From positions 62,001 to 126,000 of the forward strand of contig NZ_JAUSTW010000008.1 of assembly GCF_030813055.1 (NCBI RefSeq): a stretch of 64,000 bases of DNA. Direction: 5' to 3'. Each line of letters starts with the position of its first letter. Within the stretch, counting starts at the first letter, position 1. Under the pieces are notes generated by a model. It did not search any database. It was not told the DNA's origin and saw only the letters and a program-made list of their open reading frames with translations. A program made the position numbers and the translations under genes. The stretch comes from Neobacillus ginsengisoli. GTDB lineage: Bacteria > Bacillota > Bacilli > Bacillales_B > DSM-18226. Below are positions 32,399-42,579 of the stretch, piece after piece.

Positions 32399-33010
32399 TT
32401 ACATCACCCCCATTAAATAGACAACGGTAAAAATGAAGATCCAAACGGCATCTAAAAAGTGCCAGTACAAACTAATAATGGAGATTTTCCGTTTGGTCAC
32501 TGTGGTAATCCCTCTTCGAGAAAGCTGAATCATCAATCCAATCATCCACATAATTCCAAATGAAACGTGCGCCCCGTGTGTTCCGACAAGACAGAAGAAG
32601 GAAGTAAGGAAGGCACTTTTAGAAATAGTAGCTCCTTCGCGAACCATGCTTGTAAATTCATTGATTTCAAGACCTACGAACGTTGCCCCTAAGGCTGCTG
32701 TAACAATCAACCAGCCAATTAGTGCTTGTTTATTTCCTTTGTGCATGGCTAAAACCGCTAATCCACTCGTAAAGGAACTAATCAATAGAATGAATGTTTC
32801 CATAATAAATCCGGGAACATCAAATTCCTTAGCTGTAAATCCACCATTTGTATGGGTGTTTAAAACAGCATAAGCAGAGAAAAATGTAGCAAATAAGAGA
32901 CAGTCGGTTACAAGGAAAATCCAAAAGCCTAAAATCTTTAATTCCTCTTGGTCTACATGGCCATGGTCGTGACCATGGCCAGAAGCATGAGCAGAAACGC
33001 TTTGTGACAT
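32399..33010 (-). CDS. qoxC: Quinol oxidase subunit III
   Basis: 203 aa, five membrane segments. The N-terminus HASGHGHDHGHVDQEELKIL is His-rich, followed by LGFWIFLVTDCLLFATFFSA, the conserved subunit III start, and later LTSFFCLVGTHGAHVSFGIM. Subunit III stabilises proton uptake in haem-copper oxidases. GGGGAGGTAG precedes ATG. The gap to qoxB is 5 bases. Confidence 0.93.
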   Translation of the reverse strand: MSQSVSAHASGHGHDHGHVDQEELKILGFWIFLVTDCLLFATFFSAYAVLNTHTNGGFTAKEFDVPGFIMETFILLISSFTSGLAVLAMHKGNKQALIGWLIVTAALGATFVGLEINEFTSMVREGATISKSAFLTSFFCLVGTHGAHVSFGIMWMIGLMIQLSRRGITTVTKRKISIISLYWHFLDAVWIFIFTVVYLMGVM

Positions 33011-33015
33011 ACTTA

Positions 33016-35022
33016 CTACCTCCCCAACGTTTCTCCAATTGGTTTATTATCAACTGAAGGGACCTTATTCCTTAACGTTTTTTCAATTCGTTCAATTTCA
33101 TCCACTGGAATGTAATAATCCGTATCATATTGGAAGGAGCGTACGAATAAGGTGACCGCTACACCGATTAATCCGGCAAATCCCATCCAATACCATTGGA
33201 ACGTAAATCCAAATCCAGCAACAAAGAAGAAGCATGACATGATAAAAGGAATACCGGAGTTTTTCGGCATATGAATCGGTTCATATTTTGGTGTTTCTTC
33301 TTTGTATCCTTCTTGTCGCATTTCTTCTTTTTTGTACCACCAAGCATCGCGGCCTTTTACTTCAGGTAATACGGCAAAGTTGTATAACGGCGCTGGAGAA
33401 GGAATCGACCATTCTAATGTACGGCCATTCCAAGCATCACCTGTTAGATCACGTTTACCATATTTCATGCTATAAAGAATTTGCCAAACTTGGATGATGA
33501 AGGCAATCCCCATCAGGAACGCACCTATCGAAGAGATGAAGTTGAGCGGAGCCCAGCCCATATCCCAACCAGCTGATTGGTTATATGTATAAATGCGGCG
33601 AGTCATCCCCATAAAGCCAAGAGCATATTGAGGCATGAAGCAAACATAGAAACCGATTTGCCATAACCAGAAACCCCATTTTCCGAGCGTTTCATTTAAC
33701 TCAAATCCAAAAATTTTCGGGAACCAATAGTACATACCTGCTAAATAACCGAACACCACACCACCGATTAACACTTGGTGGAAGTGGGCAATCAAGAAGT
33801 AACTATTGTGATATTGATAATCTGCAGGTGCTGCAGCGAGCATGACACCTGTTGCTCCACCGATTAAGAAAGTGGGAATAAACGCAAATGTCCAAAGCAT
33901 TGGCTGCGAAAACATCACACGGCCGCGGTACATGGTAAACAGCCAGTTGAATAGTTTAACACCTGTTGGTATCGCGATAATCATCGTACAAATGGCAAAG
34001 ACAATATTAACGTCCACGCCGGCACCCATTGTAAAGAAGTGGTGTACCCATGTATAGTAAGACACGACGGCGATCGCAATCATGGAATAGACCATGGAAC
34101 TGTATCCAAAGATCCGTTTTTTAGAGAATGTGGCAACTACCTCAGAGAATACCCCGAAAGCAGGTAAGACAACGATGTACACTTCAGGGTGGCCCCACAT
34201 CCAAACCAAGTTTACCCACATCATCGGGTTACCGCCAGCAGTCATGGTAAAGAAGTGGCCGCCAAGTAAACGGTCGATGGTTAACATGACTAATATAACC
34301 GTAAGAATTGGGAATGCACCTAAAATGGCAATCGATGAAGACAAAACGGACCATGTAAATAAAGGCATATCCCTTAAACGCATGGATGGGGTCCGCATTT
34401 TTAAGATGGTGACGACAAAGTTAATTCCTGTTGCCAAACTACCGATACCGGAAATTTGGATACCCCAAATCCAAAAGTTTTCCCCCGGGCCTGGGCTAAA
34501 CATTGTTTCAGATAAAGGCGGATAAGATAACCATCCTGAACTTGCAGATCCGCCAATCACGAAAGAGATATTAAAGAGCATGGCTCCAATAAAGAACAAC
34601 CAAAAACTAACTGCATTTAAAAGTGGATAGGCAACGTCACGAGCACCAATTTGCAACGGAACGACGATATTAAATAAAGCAAACATAAAAGGCATGGCCA
34701 TAAATAAAATCATGATGGTTCCGTGTGTGGTGAAAATTTCATTATAGTGGTCCGAAGCTAAAAAATGGCTGTTTGGCACCGCTAGCTGTATACGCATTAA
34801 AATAGCATCTACTCCGCCGCGGAATAGCATCAGCAAAGCAGCTAAAAGGTACATAATACCGATTTTTTTATGGTCAACCGTTGTAATCCATTCTCTCCAA
34901 AGCCATCCCCATTTTTTTAACATTGTGAGGGAGACGACAATCGCCACCGTTGCCAAAACAATCGAAACGTCTGCACCATAAATCATAGGATCGCCAGTTA
35001 CAAAAAAATGTGATGTATTCAT
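33016..35022 (-). CDS. qoxB: Quinol oxidase subunit I (haem-copper)
   Basis: 668 aa. The haem-copper core is visible: FTTHGTIMILFMAMPF (low-spin haem His), WMWGHPEVYIVVLPAFG (CuB His with the His-Tyr crosslink site), YTWVHHFFTMGAG (two CuB His), and LIAHFHQVLIGGVVFG (haem His pair). It reduces O2 to water and pumps protons while oxidising menaquinol. The C-terminal extension with LEWSIPSPAPLYNFAVLPEV is typical of quinol rather than cytochrome c oxidases. AGGAGG lies 8 bases before ATG. Second gene of qoxABCD. Confidence 0.95.
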   Translation of the reverse strand: MNTSHFFVTGDPMIYGADVSIVLATVAIVVSLTMLKKWGWLWREWITTVDHKKIGIMYLLAALLMLFRGGVDAILMRIQLAVPNSHFLASDHYNEIFTTHGTIMILFMAMPFMFALFNIVVPLQIGARDVAYPLLNAVSFWLFFIGAMLFNISFVIGGSASSGWLSYPPLSETMFSPGPGENFWIWGIQISGIGSLATGINFVVTILKMRTPSMRLRDMPLFTWSVLSSSIAILGAFPILTVILVMLTIDRLLGGHFFTMTAGGNPMMWVNLVWMWGHPEVYIVVLPAFGVFSEVVATFSKKRIFGYSSMVYSMIAIAVVSYYTWVHHFFTMGAGVDVNIVFAICTMIIAIPTGVKLFNWLFTMYRGRVMFSQPMLWTFAFIPTFLIGGATGVMLAAAPADYQYHNSYFLIAHFHQVLIGGVVFGYLAGMYYWFPKIFGFELNETLGKWGFWLWQIGFYVCFMPQYALGFMGMTRRIYTYNQSAGWDMGWAPLNFISSIGAFLMGIAFIIQVWQILYSMKYGKRDLTGDAWNGRTLEWSIPSPAPLYNFAVLPEVKGRDAWWYKKEEMRQEGYKEETPKYEPIHMPKNSGIPFIMSCFFFVAGFGFTFQWYWMGFAGLIGVAVTLFVRSFQYDTDYYIPVDEIERIEKTLRNKVPSVDNKPIGETLGR

Positions 35023-35044
35023 GGAATCATTTCCTCCTGTTTAA

Positions 35045-35953
35045 TTATTTTGTTTTTTGCATAGGCATGTCTTCACCCATATCGTGCATATGGTGGAAAT
35101 AGGTTCCGCCATTTTTATTCACGATGTTTTCAAATAAATTCTTAGGATAGGAAGAAAAGCTTAATTCTTTCACATTACTTGGTTTTGACAATTCTATGTA
35201 CCCGGCATCTGAAAGCGCAGGAGAATTTTTCTTCAAACCAGCTGCCCATTTATTGAAATCAGCTTGACTTACAGCTTTTACTCTAAAGTGCATATGTGCA
35301 AATCCTGTTCCGGTAAAGTTTGCACCCGAACCGAAATAATTCCCTACTTTATTTGCCTGAAGCCACAATCCCATTGACATACCAGGCATCGTATATTCTT
35401 GACCTCCAAGCTGTGGTACCCAGAATGAATTCATCGGCGCATCAGAGGTTAAAACGAATTGAATGGGAACGCCTGCAGGAATTTCCGCATAGTTGACCGT
35501 CGCGACCTTTTGACCAGGATACGTGAACAACCATTTCCAATCCAATGAAGTCACTTGAACAACAACCGGTTTCACATCCTTTACAGGAGGCTTGGATACC
35601 TTAATAGCTGTTTGAGCTGTGAAAACACCAAGAATAGCTACAATCACCACTGGAATTCCCCACCAAACTACTTCCAGCACTTTGCTATCATCCCATTCAG
35701 GTTGGTATGGTGCATTGTTTCCGGGCCTATCTTTATAACGAATTAAAATATAAACAAAGATTACCAAAACCGGAATGATAACAACTGCACATAAAATGAC
35801 TGATATAATAATCAAACGTAACTCTTCTTGACCGACAGGTCCTTTTGGGTCAAGAACAATATATTTACTCCTGTCACAACTAGCCAAAAGCACTGTGCCC
35901 AACAAACCCAAGATAGAAAATTTACTATATCGAATCCATTTTCTCACTTTCAA
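35045..35953 (-). CDS. qoxA: Quinol oxidase subunit II, lipoprotein
   Basis: 302 aa from TTG 35953 behind AAGGGG. SKFSILGLLGTVLLASC is a lipoprotein signal with lipobox LASC. Two membrane segments follow, then an extracytoplasmic cupredoxin domain (DWKWLFTYPGQKVATVNYAE, FVLTSDAPMNSFWVPQLGGQ). The CuA-ligand set (CxxxC...H) of cytochrome c oxidases is absent, which marks a quinol oxidase. It heads the operon; the C-terminus ends in an MHDMGEDMPM Met/His-rich tail. Confidence 0.94.
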   Translation of the reverse strand: MKVRKWIRYSKFSILGLLGTVLLASCDRSKYIVLDPKGPVGQEELRLIIISVILCAVVIIPVLVIFVYILIRYKDRPGNNAPYQPEWDDSKVLEVVWWGIPVVIVAILGVFTAQTAIKVSKPPVKDVKPVVVQVTSLDWKWLFTYPGQKVATVNYAEIPAGVPIQFVLTSDAPMNSFWVPQLGGQEYTMPGMSMGLWLQANKVGNYFGSGANFTGTGFAHMHFRVKAVSQADFNKWAAGLKKNSPALSDAGYIELSKPSNVKELSFSSYPKNLFENIVNKNGGTYFHHMHDMGEDMPMQKTK

Positions 35954-36269
35954 ATTCCCCTTCGTTTTAATTTGTGGTTTTTAACATAAGCAATTTGTCA
36001 TTAGTAGTAAATATAGTGCCCAACTCCTTTGGCATAATACCAAAACATGGAACAAGATTATATGTTATGACAAAACCCTCAATTTTTTCCACAAGATTCT
36101 TCCATTCACTCTTTATATAGTAAAAAATGAACAAAGAGGACGTTGGTCGAAAAAATTTTTCATAAAAAAAAGACTGACTTAGAATGTTCACAAATAAACA
36201 ATCATTTAGTCAGTCTCTTTTACCCTATTTAAAATGTATTACTATGATTTTTCCGATAAGATAAACTTA
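35954..36269. other. Promoter region of the qox operon and hairpin
   Basis: No gene. It carries the terminator-like hairpin at 36164-36222 and must contain the qoxA promoter on the minus strand. Confidence 0.4.
36164..36222. terminator. Bidirectional terminator-like hairpin
   Basis: AGACTGACT pairs with AGTCAGTCT over a long AT-rich loop, with A and T runs outside. Confidence 0.6.
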
Positions 36270-36401
36270 CTATTGTTTTTTAATAGGTGTACACACAGCA
36301 TATAAACTTTCTGAAGGATATGAAACATTGACTTCAATGACCTTATATCCATTTCTATTTTTATAGTCTTGATTGCTAATTGAAATTTTCTCAATATTCA
36401 T
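36270..36401 (-). CDS. Small hypothetical protein (43 aa)
   Basis: MNIEKISISNQDYKNRNGYK, then VIEVNVSYPSESLYAVCTPI and KKQ. GGAAGGAAG stands 8 bases before ATG. The alternating hydrophobic pattern of the middle suggests a short beta sheet. Unknown family; read only from the sequence because it is below usual length limits. Confidence 0.6.
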   Translation of the reverse strand: MNIEKISISNQDYKNRNGYKVIEVNVSYPSESLYAVCTPIKKQ

Positions 36402-36561
36402 CTTACGTTCTTCCTTCCTAACTCATTTCTCACACAGAAGCTAATATATGATGGGATTAAAAAAATGTACCACTTTTTTATAAAATTATGCTAATCAAAT
36501 AGAACTATTTTTTGAATTACTTTTAAACCGCAGGGACGGTTCGCACCAAGCTGTTTTTTAT

Positions 36562-38868
36562 TCAAGAAACGAAATGTAAAGAGTCCGCCCTATTTAATAA
36601 AAAGTCTGAAGGGTCTTTCCCGTATAAATACAATCGATGCATCGGTCTTGTCATGGACACGTACAGTAATTTGATGTCTAATTCTACGTTTGTGTATGGT
36701 TCTTCCAAGCATACAATCAAAACAGCATCAAACTCCAACCCTTTTGATAAATAGGAAGGTACAATCACCACATGCCCCTTCTTCATGTCTTGTTTTTCTT
36801 CTAATAATTGAATGGGAAGATGACTCTTTTCCACGATCTGATGAATTCTTTGACATTCTCTGTCGGTTCGCCCAATGATCGCAATGGAATGAAGCTCTTC
36901 CTCTTTGAGTGAGGCAATATCTTGCTCTAGCTGAAGCCTAACCTGTTTCGGATTAACTGGGTCAATTGTTTTAAACAATGGTTTTTGCCCATGTCGAATG
37001 ACGGGTTCGACCTTTGGCAAGTCTTGATCGAACAGCTTAAGGATATCATTGGCCAAATTCATGATTTCAACGGTTGTTCGGTAGCTTTTTTGTAGGGCTT
37101 GATAATTCGCATTTGGGAAAATCTCTTTCAATACAGGGGCCCAACTATTCAAGCCGCGATAGGAATGAATGCCTTGTGCTAAATCTCCGACAATGGTAAA
37201 CAAGTCTGTTTCGAAGCCTTCCTTTAATGCGGCAAATTGAAAATAGCTGTAATCCTGCGCCTCATCAATGAAGATACTTCGCATTTTATATTTTTCATCG
37301 ATGCCTTCTAATTTGGCCTTCATATAAAATAACGGAGCTAAATCCTCCAGTTCGAACGCATTTTTATCAAAAATCCGCTGACAAAATTTACTTAAAACCT
37401 TGCATTCTTGATCTGAAAGAGTAGTTGAATGTTCTTTTATCCTTTCAGGGGAGGACATCAATTCTTTGTATAAGGTAAAAATATCTTTCATGACAAACGG
37501 TTCCATATATTTTTTTACCGCTGTCTTTGATTCCTTCTCCACCTTCGCTTTTCTTTGATCTTTCATATCCATGAGGTCAACCACTTTATGCTGTCTTTTT
37601 TCCGATTGCAGCCTCCTGCTATAAAGAATCTTTTCTAACGCATCATCATATTTCGTGTTGAGTTTTGATAGCATGATGGATTTCTTCTTTTTCAAATCAT
37701 CTTCTAATAAGGATTTTATTTTTCCAATCCTTTTATAGATTGGTAAGTAGGTATATTCTTGTAAAAATAGTCGATTGAGCTTTTTTCCCTTCATGAGAAT
37801 CGATTTTTCTACAATAAAATCCTCTCTAGGGGCAAGTTTATATTCTAATTCTTTGATATAACTATAGATTACTTCCTTAAATTCGAGTGAACCCTTATAA
37901 CTGGACACCCATTGCATTGACTTGGATTTTCCTTTACCTTCAAGAAGTTTCATCAGCTTACCATTAGGGGAAAATAGTCTTATTTTCTGCCCTAAGCAAC
38001 TTTTCATAAAATCAATAAAGGTCGTTTGATTAATTTTGTTGACCCCTAATTCAGGTAAAACGGCAGATATATAATCGATAAACAATCGGTTTGGTGCGAG
38101 AATCATTAATTTTTCTGGAGGAAATTGATAACCAAAGGAATAGAGAAAGTAGGATATTCTATGGAGTGCGATTGTTGTCTTCCCGCTTCCCGCGGCCCCT
38201 TGAACGATAATGGGGTGTTTCAGTGATGCTCGGATCACTTCATTTTGCTCATTTTGAATGGTCGCAACGATTTCTGTTAAGCGATTGTCTGCTTTACCTG
38301 ACAATGATTTCTGCAAAAGTTCGTCGTGGGTGGTCAAATCGATGTCCCTGATGTCTTTTAATAATCCATCGATAATTTCATACTGCCTTTTTAATGATAA
38401 GTAACCGGTTTGTGTCTCCCCATATGCTTCATAAGAAACCTCTCCAAGGCGGCCGTCATAGTACACATTGGCAATCGGTGACCTCCAATCCACAATAATG
38501 GGCTGTTGGGTCACACGGTCAAATAACGATACCTTGCCTATGTACAAAATTTCTTCGCTTTTACTGCTATCGTTTGTAAAATCAATCCTTGAGAAATAAG
38601 GTTTGCCGATCACGCTTTCTAACCTTTTCAGTTCACTTTCAGCTAATTCAAGAAAACTTGCATTCGCGAGGAGATCCGTGTAACTTGCACTACTGTCCTG
38701 ATTGTCTAGGTCAGCAAACGCTTGTTTCATATTTTCAACAAAAAATTCTTTATTCCCCTTAGAAATCTCTAAAACAGTTCGTATATATTCCTTGGTAAAC
38801 TCTAAACGCTCCACTTCTCGTTGATAATCTTTATGGTCACGGACAGACACTTGATCTTTGGCACTCAT
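36562..38868 (-). CDS. helD: HelD, RNA polymerase recycling ATPase (UvrD-like)
   Basis: 768 aa. GAAGSGKTTIALHRISYFLY (about residues 222-241) is Walker A followed by the HR motif; IFIDEAQDYSYFQ (near 520) is Walker B of superfamily I helicases; YRTTVEIMNLANDIL and YVSMTRPMHRLYLYG are motifs IV and VI. The N-terminal charged coiled coil and the inserted arm identify the HelD family, which strips stalled RNA polymerase from DNA in Bacillus. ATG 38868 has only a weak AAAAGG site. Two decayed partial copies of this gene lie at 11937-12438 and 28752-28863. Confidence 0.92.
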   Translation of the reverse strand: MSAKDQVSVRDHKDYQREVERLEFTKEYIRTVLEISKGNKEFFVENMKQAFADLDNQDSSASYTDLLANASFLELAESELKRLESVIGKPYFSRIDFTNDSSKSEEILYIGKVSLFDRVTQQPIIVDWRSPIANVYYDGRLGEVSYEAYGETQTGYLSLKRQYEIIDGLLKDIRDIDLTTHDELLQKSLSGKADNRLTEIVATIQNEQNEVIRASLKHPIIVQGAAGSGKTTIALHRISYFLYSFGYQFPPEKLMILAPNRLFIDYISAVLPELGVNKINQTTFIDFMKSCLGQKIRLFSPNGKLMKLLEGKGKSKSMQWVSSYKGSLEFKEVIYSYIKELEYKLAPREDFIVEKSILMKGKKLNRLFLQEYTYLPIYKRIGKIKSLLEDDLKKKKSIMLSKLNTKYDDALEKILYSRRLQSEKRQHKVVDLMDMKDQRKAKVEKESKTAVKKYMEPFVMKDIFTLYKELMSSPERIKEHSTTLSDQECKVLSKFCQRIFDKNAFELEDLAPLFYMKAKLEGIDEKYKMRSIFIDEAQDYSYFQFAALKEGFETDLFTIVGDLAQGIHSYRGLNSWAPVLKEIFPNANYQALQKSYRTTVEIMNLANDILKLFDQDLPKVEPVIRHGQKPLFKTIDPVNPKQVRLQLEQDIASLKEEELHSIAIIGRTDRECQRIHQIVEKSHLPIQLLEEKQDMKKGHVVIVPSYLSKGLEFDAVLIVCLEEPYTNVELDIKLLYVSMTRPMHRLYLYGKDPSDFLLNRADSLHFVS

Positions 38869-39009
38869 CCTTTTAACTAGTCACCTCACTATTCAATGAT
38901 GGAAACATGGGATATTTAGATTAACCAAAACTTTTATCCTAGTCAAGTTCCAACCTCTAGCGGGACAGGTTTTTACTCATTTCGTTCCCGTTTTCCCCTC
39001 GTAGAATTA

Positions 39010-40044
39010 TTATAGTAACTTCATAGCTTTCAACGTTAATCTGATTTTTTCTAGATTCATCATTTGACCTTTCGATATTTCTCTCATTAACACTTGACAT
39101 ATACGATCAAGATTATGATAGGAATCAAGTTCGACTTTCAAAAATCGTCCTAGCTCAGCTGCTTCAGATTTACGATTAAATAGAGGAACGTCACCGGATG
39201 GGAGTAATGGCTGACCACTCTTGTCATCAAATTGTGAGTTGATATTTAGTACGCTGTGTATAATGAGAGAAACGATTTTCGAGATTTTAATTAGATTCAG
39301 TTTTTCAAATGTATCTTCAGGAGTATGCAAGTAAGCATAATGACCACATGTAAAAAATAAGTTAGGAATTTTGCGTCTATCAAAGATGTAATTATCGGAT
39401 AAATGAAATAATTCTCGGTTTCTCAAGCGATAGACTTGTAGATCCTTTACATTTCCTTGCGCAAATTCAATGGATTTTGAAAGAATTGGGCATGTATTGG
39501 CTCCAATAACAAACAAGGATTGTTCACGATTTTTTACAGGGACATTATGACCACATAAATCTAAGATATATGCCCCGAGGAAATCATTGTAGTTCAATAT
39601 TTTTTGAGACTGATGATAAAATTGAATACTTCCCATGCTATTGGTCATGAAGTATCTTGGCTCTTCCATATCAAAGATGGCTAAAACAATCGTAATAGTT
39701 AATTTAGTTGTTTTTAATGAATCAAGTACAGACATTAATATACCGATGGATGCCGCGTTATCATTTGCCCCCGGACAGCCATGTATATGATCATAGTGTG
39801 CTCCTAAAAGTAACCATTTTTCGCCGCTCCCCTTTTTTTGGGCAATCAGGTTTCGGCCAATCTGTCCATTAAAAGCTGTGTAGGTTTGTTCCCATTCCTT
39901 ATCGAATAATGGTGTTAGCGACAATCTTTCAAATTGTTCTACAATAAGACTTCGAGCAGCATCATGGCCTTTTGTTCCGGGAACTCTCCCTTTAAGGCTT
40001 GGATTGGATAGCTTTTCTATGAATTGTACCTGCTCTTTTTTCAC
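39010..40044 (-). CDS. M28-family zinc metallopeptidase
   Basis: 344 aa, no signal peptide. The zinc site is readable: LLLGAHYDHIHG (His, Asp pair near 78), CPGANDNAASIGIL (bridging Asp), FDMEEPRYF (Glu general base and ligand), and FTCGHYAYLHTPEDTFEKL (last His). That is the M28 aminopeptidase pattern. A C-terminal extra region (residues 275-344, SEAAELGRFLKVELDSYHNL) is helical. Substrate unknown; cytosolic by lack of a leader. GAGAAGGAGGG lies before ATG 40044. Confidence 0.85.
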   Translation of the reverse strand: MKKEQVQFIEKLSNPSLKGRVPGTKGHDAARSLIVEQFERLSLTPLFDKEWEQTYTAFNGQIGRNLIAQKKGSGEKWLLLGAHYDHIHGCPGANDNAASIGILMSVLDSLKTTKLTITIVLAIFDMEEPRYFMTNSMGSIQFYHQSQKILNYNDFLGAYILDLCGHNVPVKNREQSLFVIGANTCPILSKSIEFAQGNVKDLQVYRLRNRELFHLSDNYIFDRRKIPNLFFTCGHYAYLHTPEDTFEKLNLIKISKIVSLIIHSVLNINSQFDDKSGQPLLPSGDVPLFNRKSEAAELGRFLKVELDSYHNLDRICQVLMREISKGQMMNLEKIRLTLKAMKLL

Positions 40045-40167
40045 CGATTACCCTCCTTCTCTTGATTAGCAGCATCCATTATTTATCGATATTCTCATCA
40101 TTATACTTACGGTATAAAAGTACATTTAATACCCTGCACCAAAGTAGTAATCAATGTTTTTAATAAA

Positions 40168-40199
40168 AAAACAGCATCAAATTCGCTTGATGCTGTTTT
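40168..40199. terminator. Bidirectional terminator
   Basis: AAAACAGCATCAA pairs with TTGATGCTGTTTT over a 6-base loop, flanked by A and T runs. It ends the cstA-ybdD transcript. Confidence 0.85.
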
Positions 40200-40307
40200 C
40201 TTATATGTTTAACCAAATTGGATGGCGGTACATTGAAACAACCAAGATGATTTTGTTTACGATAGGTATGTACCGTACTTTTATGCAATCTTTCTATTCG
40301 TGTCTGT

Positions 40308-40511
40308 TTAACAGCACCTTGAAACCTTTCCGCCCTTGGCGTTGTAACGTGCTTCTTGTGCCTCACAGAAAAACTCTTTCCTTGATTTAACCGGCATGCC
40401 GGGATGGTGTGATTCCATATGTTCGACGTATGTTTCGTAGCTTGGAACTCCGACCAGCAAACTGATGAATTGCTTCCTGTAGGCGCCTAGTTCCTTTAAT
40501 TTGTTAAGCAT
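40308..40511 (-). CDS. YbdD/YjiX-type small protein, CstA partner
   Basis: 67 aa from ATG 40511 (11 more upstream codons are in frame but belong to the cstA overlap). MLNKLKELGAYRKQFISLLV, then GVPSYETYVEHMESHHPGMP, ending KGGKVSRCC: the DUF466 pattern of proteins encoded right behind cstA/btsT. GGGG precedes the start by 9 bases. It overlaps the cstA stop by 8 bases. The family is needed for peptide/pyruvate uptake by CstA-type transporters in other bacteria. Confidence 0.9.
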   Translation of the reverse strand: MLNKLKELGAYRKQFISLLVGVPSYETYVEHMESHHPGMPVKSRKEFFCEAQEARYNAKGGKVSRCC

Positions 40512-42579
40512 ATTTTGTAATATCCCCTTTATCACGCTGTACATATGGTGACTCGTGCAACGGTAATTTGTGGTTTGTTATGACTTTAAACCAGATTCGG
40601 AGTGCAGAGATCAAGACGACAATGACAACAACCATAAAAATAGCAGTAAGTGTGGCATCCACATAATCGTTAATCAGTACTTGTTTCATTTGTGCAGCAG
40701 TTTTCGCTGGAGCAAGGATTTTTCCAGCATCATTTGCCTCACTAAAAATTTTCGCATGGGCAAGGAAGCCGATTTTTGGATTTTCATGGAATAATTTTTG
40801 CCAACCTGCGGTTAATGTGACAATTAACAGCCACGTTGTTGGTAGCAGTGTTACCCATACATATGCTTTTTTGCCCATTTTGTAAAGGATCGTTGTACCA
40901 AGAAGTAAGGCAATTCCTGCCAGCATTTGGTTGGCTATTCCAAATAGCGGCCATAACGTATTTATTCCACCCAGTGGGTCAATTACTCCTTGATATAAGA
41001 AGTAACCCCAGAAGGCGACGCATAATGCTGTTGCAATAAGATTAGGTATTAAAGCCTCTGTTTTAGCAAAGGGCTTATAAACCGTCCCGATTAAATCTTG
41101 AATCATGAAACGCCCAACACGTGTTCCGGCATCAATCGTGGTTAAAATGAACAAGGCTTCGAAAAGGATGGCAAAATGGTACCAAAAGGCCATTAATGCC
41201 TTACCACCCATTACTTTTGAAAAAATGACAGCCATACCAATCGCAAGGGTTGGTGCACCGCCAGTTCTTGATAGTATAGTTTGCTCACCCACATTTTTTG
41301 CAATTGTTGTTAAAGCATCCGGAGTGATCGTAAATCCCCAACTTGAGACGGTATTCGCTGCTTGGACAACATCCGTTCCGATTAGGGCAGGCGGGCTGTT
41401 AATCGCAAAGTAAATCCCGGGCGTCAACACGCATGCAGCAATCATGGCCATGATGGCAACAAATGATTCTGTCAGCATCGCTCCAAAACCAATTGGTCTA
41501 GCGTGTGATTCACGCTCAATCATTTTAGGTGTTGTGCCCGAGGAGACCAGGGCATGGAACCCGGATACAGAACCGCAAGCGATTGTAATAAATAAGAATG
41601 GGAAGAGATTTCCGGCGAAAACCGGACCCGTTCCATTAATGAATTTAGTCAGGCCGGGCATTTCAAGATTAGGTGCAACGATGATGATTCCCAAGGCTAA
41701 TGCAAGGATTGTTCCTACTTTTAAAAACGTACTTAAATAATCACGAGGTGCTAAAAGAAGCCATACTGGTAAGACCGATGCAATAAAACCATAGATGACC
41801 ATCATGATCGCAATGGTTTCACCTTTAAAGGTAAACATACTGGCTAATGTTGGATTTTCCGCAACCGTTTGGCCAAAGTAGAGTGAGAAAAGCAATAATA
41901 CGATTCCAATTAAGGATGCTTCTCCAACACGGCCCGGACGAATATAGCGCATATAAATCCCCATAAAAATGGCAATGGGTATGGTGGCTGCAATGGTGAA
42001 CATCCCCCATGGACTACCTGTCAATGCTTTCACAACCACCAATGCTAAAACGGCTAATAAGATAATCATAATTCCTAAAATGCCAATCATGGATATCAGA
42101 CCTGTTACTCGACCCATTTCGTCTTTAATCATTTCACCGAGTGACTTTCCATTTCGCCGCATCGAGCCAAAAAGAATAATGAAGTCTTGCACAGCACCAG
42201 CTAGAACCACACCCACCACAATCCAAATGGTTCCCGGCAAATACCCCATTTGTGCCGCAAGAATCGGACCGACTAATGGTCCTGCACCGGCAATGGCAGC
42301 AAAGTGGTGTCCAAATAGAACCCATTTGTTTGTTGGAACATAATCTTTTCCGTCGTTATTGATTTCTGAAGGTGTTTTGCGTGTGTCGTCAAGCTGAAAT
42401 ACCTTATTGGCAATAAACCTGCTGTAAAATCGATAAGCAATCGCATAAACACAAACGGCAGCTGTTAAAAGCCAAACTGCATTAATACTTTCCCCGCTGT
42501 TTAAGGCCATCACAGCAAATCCTGCCGCGCCCAGGGCGGCTATTACCCCCCAAACAAGAATAGATTTAAGCGCTTTCAA
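40504..42579 (-). CDS. cstA: CstA-family peptide/pyruvate transporter
   Basis: 691 aa with about 16-18 membrane segments. FGHHFAAIAGAGPLVGPILA (about 90-110), GAVQDFIILFGSMRRNGKSL and the later SGFHALVSSGTTPKMIERES loop are conserved in carbon starvation protein A. By family it imports pyruvate or peptides when preferred carbon is exhausted. ATG 42579 follows AAAAGGTGGCG. Co-transcribed with the YbdD-like partner; the regulation seen in other Bacillus (catabolite or two-component control) cannot be read here. Confidence 0.93.
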   Translation of the reverse strand: MKALKSILVWGVIAALGAAGFAVMALNSGESINAVWLLTAAVCVYAIAYRFYSRFIANKVFQLDDTRKTPSEINNDGKDYVPTNKWVLFGHHFAAIAGAGPLVGPILAAQMGYLPGTIWIVVGVVLAGAVQDFIILFGSMRRNGKSLGEMIKDEMGRVTGLISMIGILGIMIILLAVLALVVVKALTGSPWGMFTIAATIPIAIFMGIYMRYIRPGRVGEASLIGIVLLLFSLYFGQTVAENPTLASMFTFKGETIAIMMVIYGFIASVLPVWLLLAPRDYLSTFLKVGTILALALGIIIVAPNLEMPGLTKFINGTGPVFAGNLFPFLFITIACGSVSGFHALVSSGTTPKMIERESHARPIGFGAMLTESFVAIMAMIAACVLTPGIYFAINSPPALIGTDVVQAANTVSSWGFTITPDALTTIAKNVGEQTILSRTGGAPTLAIGMAVIFSKVMGGKALMAFWYHFAILFEALFILTTIDAGTRVGRFMIQDLIGTVYKPFAKTEALIPNLIATALCVAFWGYFLYQGVIDPLGGINTLWPLFGIANQMLAGIALLLGTTILYKMGKKAYVWVTLLPTTWLLIVTLTAGWQKLFHENPKIGFLAHAKIFSEANDAGKILAPAKTAAQMKQVLINDYVDATLTAIFMVVVIVVLISALRIWFKVITNHKLPLHESPYVQRDKGDITKYA

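Noticed and set aside
31346..34525. Long plus-strand frames opposite ctaB and qox genes
   Set aside because: Antisense shadows of highly conserved membrane protein genes.
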